NCBI GenBank assembly: GCA_017620025.1
Contig: JAFZRF010000035.1
Location: 1 to 32,205 of the forward strand
DNA: 32,205 nucleotides
Source: Ruminococcus sp.
GTDB lineage: Bacteria; Bacillota; Clostridia; Oscillospirales; Ruminococcaceae
Direction: 5' to 3'
The notes under the pieces are model-generated. The model had not been told where the DNA came from and did not search any database. It worked only from the letters and a program-made list of their open reading frames with translations. Positions within the stretch are counted from its first letter, which is position 1, and the number at the start of each line of letters is the position of its first letter. Positions 30,901-32,205 of the stretch are shown here, one piece after another. The position numbers and the translations under genes were made by a program.

Positions 30901-31672
30901 TATCTCCAACGGCCATGTATTCGAGACCGTCAGCGGCACTTACTACAAAATGGGCTACCGTCTTGACAGCTCATCCGCACCTGTATCAACGACTCCCGTA
31001 CAGACACAGGCACCCACACAGCCCTCACAGCCCACTGTAACGACTGCTGCACCGTCTGTCCCCGTATCCGACGGATATGTACACAACTTCACCGCAAGCG
31101 GCACTTCAAGCAGCTTCTACACCATTTCAGGCAACCTCTCCACATCAAAGGGCACAGCATCCTACAACGGCCTGACGCTCACACAGTGCCTCAAGATGGA
31201 GACAGCCACGAGCATAACCTTCAACGCTCCCGCAGCCGGAAAGCTGACACTCGTATTCGGTGAAGCCGCAGGCAACGCAAAGATAGACGGCACCAAGCTC
31301 ACAGCAGAAAACGGCGTGCTGACAGCAGATCTTTCAGCCGGCTCACATACCATAACAAAGGCGGATTCCTGCAACCTGTTCTATATGGTATTCACTCCCT
31401 CGGGCGCATCAGCATCCGAAGAGACCACTGTACAGCAGCCCACCGCAGCACCGGCAACGACAACAGCGGCAGCACAGCGGAGGCCGGGCGATGCCAACGA
31501 TGACGGAACAGTCAACGTAGCGGACGCAGTAGCAGTGCTCCAGTTCGTGGCAAACCAGACGAAGTATCCGCTCACAGCAACCGGAGCAGCCAACGCAGAC
31601 TGCGACGGCACAGCAGGCATAACCGGTTCCGATGCGATAATGATACAGAAAATGGACGCCGGCATAATCTGA
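27962..31672 (+). CDS. Cellulosomal pectate lyase: PL1 + PL9 + CBM77-like + dockerin
   Basis: A 1236-residue secreted enzyme that cleaves polygalacturonate by beta-elimination. Order: signal peptide (1 to about 44); an FN3-like domain (about 48-115); a PL1 pectate lyase domain (about 125-430) with DGALDTKTSTYVTHSYNHFW, TYHHNWYDHSDSRHPRIR (catalytic Arg region) and VHIYNNYYDG; a Thr/Pro/Val linker (about 556-590); a PL9 domain (about 591-1003) with the calcium-site Asp clusters in DADGFAAKLTCGEGNVFDG and SDDGWDLFAK, and GNGFKLGG with the likely catalytic Lys; a second linker; a beta-rich domain (about 1039-1150) resembling CBM77, a pectin-binding family first described from an R. flavefaciens PL1/PL9 enzyme; and a type I dockerin (about 1172-1236) with two calcium loops (GDANDDGTVNVADAVAVLQF and ADCDGTAGITGSDAIMIQKM). 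The dockerin means incorporation into a cellulosome through a cohesin on a scaffoldin not in this window. GGAGGG precedes the ATG. Confidence 0.93.
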   Translation: MSDKTMKKRIAAAVFAAVMSASCAAGTFAGTAPVYQGSILSAQAAAASVSVAATAGYGEGMYATWSPVTGASGYNVYVDGVQLDSMLIRQYPGYFRADAVGLKAGSHTMKIVPVISGREDTSKAAETKATAYAHDRSGYGFIGGSSSGAYNDDGTLKSGAAVIYVTNATKDSVTVTLPDKKGTATSLTGIQNIITNLKSNTKVQAVCIRVIGNITDPSVLNKGDLYIDTATCGLTIEGIGNDATFNGFGLVMKNSSNVEVRNIGFMNCNSSEGDDCGLQQGNDHIWVHNCDFFYGDAGSDADQAKGDGALDTKTSTYVTHSYNHFWDNGKCNLQGMKSETAENYITYHHNWYDHSDSRHPRIRTCTVHIYNNYYDGNAKYGVGVTMGASAFVENNYFRNCKYPMLISGQGSDVATGGTFSGEPGGVIKSFGNYIEGAKAYITQKDSSSDFDAYEASSRTEQVPGSVKAKDGGTSYSNFDTSSGFYKYTPDAASDVPAIVKAKAGRVDGGDFKWQFDNAADDESYAVNAALKSALTSYKDSITAIGSGFKEDNTPSPVVTTTTPVAVTTVPVTAAPVTTQAPVTEAAPVTGSDVIYASPDGGGDGRTMQSPTDVVSAIKAVPAGGTVYLLDGTYRLSQTILIEQSNSGTDGRYKTLSAYPGAKPVLDFSAMEFGASNRGFVLDGSYWHFYNFAVTGAGDNGILLSGNHNKIELMKLYGNRDTGLQISRYRTDAGSISDWPSYNLVLNCTSFNNLDTDNEEDADGFAAKLTCGEGNVFDGCMAYNNSDDGWDLFAKTETGPIGTVTIKNCIAFRNGRTETSQLHPQNDGNGFKLGGSGVGSPHQVINCLAFENLHCGFTDNNNPKLAKLINCTAVNNGEDSKPNFSAYRCSSPGATFQNLISAYVGGRSLGESDKFYGTISDSVVIDSGKTYQIGSAYTTANNGVKGGGTVINNLSASDFTSITVPKVGTDFHTAWRDANGNISNGHVFETVSGTYYKMGYRLDSSSAPVSTTPVQTQAPTQPSQPTVTTAAPSVPVSDGYVHNFTASGTSSSFYTISGNLSTSKGTASYNGLTLTQCLKMETATSITFNAPAAGKLTLVFGEAAGNAKIDGTKLTAENGVLTADLSAGSHTITKADSCNLFYMVFTPSGASASEETTVQQPTAAPATTTAAAQRRPGDANDDGTVNVADAVAVLQFVANQTKYPLTATGAANADCDGTAGITGSDAIMIQKMDAGII

Positions 31673-31704
31673 GCCTACCTCTTTGATTTGATGATATAAT
31701 GGAA

Positions 31705-31729
31705 AAGGAGACCTTCGGGTCTCCTTTTT
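31705..31729 (+). terminator. Terminator of the pectinase gene
   Basis: Stem AAGGAGACC (31705-31713) and GGTCTCCTT (31718-31726), TTCG tetraloop, T-run. Its core (GGAGACC/GGTCTCC) is the same as in the terminator at 4586. Confidence 0.92.
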
Positions 31730-31765
31730 CGCACCCTGACCATCCGTGAAGATCAGAGGTATCGG

Positions 31766-32098
31766 CGTTGGATTAATTCGGAATGCGGAATTAATGGTAT
31801 CGCCTTCGCGATGGGCTGAAATGCAGGGGCGCATAGTGTGTGCCCGCATCAGTAAGGATACGACTGTAGGGACGGCCTCTGGCGGTCCGCTTTGCCGTGT
31901 CACAAGTATGCCGCTGTTGGGACACCCATTGGGCATCCGCAGGGAAACGAATCGATGTAAGTGGGCGGGCTGCCGAAGGCAGCCCCTACAATGGGTATAT
32001 GATCCGTTATCCATTACAACACAGGGCGAAACGGGAATGTGTCGGCGGACGGGTGACGTATACAGGCAGGCGGGGCGATGTAGGCATCGCCCCCTACA
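31766..32098. repeat. Hairpin-rich dispersed repeat related to 24156-24470
   Basis: Starts with AATTCGGAATGCGGAATTAA and GGTATCGCC, as in the element at 24156-24470, then an array of hairpin units spaced by TGTAGGG/CCCTACA. The clearest are GGGCTGCC (31967-31974) with GGCAGCCC (31978-31985), and GGGGCGATG (32072-32080) with CATCGCCCC (32085-32093). The segment 31915-31990 is a near-copy of 24244-24318. The internal order differs from the other copy (extra units on both sides), and the terminator-bearing inverted ends are absent, so this looks like a mosaic or partial copy. No protein gene is supported here. Confidence 0.75.
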
Positions 32099-32205
32099 CA
32101 TTACACCATCACCAAAAGTAACAGCTCAGTACAAGTCACCAGTGCGATAGCCTGACAAGGCCTGCTGTCTCCGATAAAAAGCAAAAGCTGACAGGAGGGG
32201 GTGGA
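32099..32205. other. Window end, no feature supported
   Basis: About 100 nt of unremarkable sequence. The last bases (AGGAGGGGGTGGA) look like a ribosome binding site for a gene starting beyond the window; this cannot be confirmed. Confidence 0.3.

Noticed and set aside
31409-32101. 230-codon minus-strand ORF across the pectinase 3' end and the repeat region
   Set aside because: It runs through a terminator and a hairpin repeat array and gives a Cys/Arg-rich product of no plausible fold.

Overview
The window looks like chromosomal DNA from a cellulosome-bearing Ruminococcus (R. flavefaciens or a close relative, Firmicutes/Clostridia). The pointers are a secreted pectinase with Thr-rich linkers and a C-terminal type I dockerin, a GH130 mannoside phosphorylase, clostridial-type GalK, GreA and proline genes, strong AGGAGG-type ribosome binding sites, and near-consensus sigma-A promoters that nearly all have 17-nt spacers. 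I found no tRNA, rRNA, CRISPR array or complete insertion sequence. The species is an inference.

Layout. 1-1600: a structured repeat, then (-) greA with a downstream coiled-coil membrane protein. 1779-3898: metY and an ECF transporter S component. 3988-4502: an AT-rich GNAT acetyltransferase gene framed by a perfect 14-nt inverted repeat, probably acquired. 4619-8488 (-): a sensory-looking operon made of a sugar-binding-type lipoprotein, a membrane protein with a degenerate GGDEF domain, and a lipoprotein with an OmpA-like domain. 8648-15773 (+): a six-gene run of zinc ribbon/LRR protein, protein kinase, TerY-like vWA protein, PP2C phosphatase, GGDEF cyclase, and a cytidine-deaminase-like domain fused to a GYPQQ-repeat tail. 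15884-16509 (-): a small membrane protein. 16668-18594: a transglutaminase-like lipoprotein and tcdA. 18631-24149: a small membrane protein, a 2-hydroxyacid dehydrogenase, proB (no PUA domain), a dCMP deaminase, a structured repeat, proA, and a membrane protein with an acidic repeat. 24475-27178: GH130 phosphorylase and galK, divergently transcribed. 27242-27634 (-): a small membrane protein. 27847-31672: a PL1-PL9-CBM77-like-dockerin pectinase. 31766-32098: a second hairpin-rich repeat.

The most interesting part is 8648-15773. Its core matches the published TerY-P triad idea (vWA, PP2C and kinase genes together). Here the triad sits inside a longer co-directional unit with an LRR zinc-ribbon protein, an intact diguanylate cyclase and a deaminase-like domain on a prion-like low-complexity tail. 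I infer a phosphorylation-controlled stress or envelope signalling system that may connect to c-di-GMP and to a nucleoside or base ligand. The second point of interest is a pair of dispersed repeat families. One of them shows compensatory base changes between copies, which suggests that its folded form matters. The carbohydrate genes (GH130, GalK, dockerin pectinase) fit a plant-cell-wall degrader.
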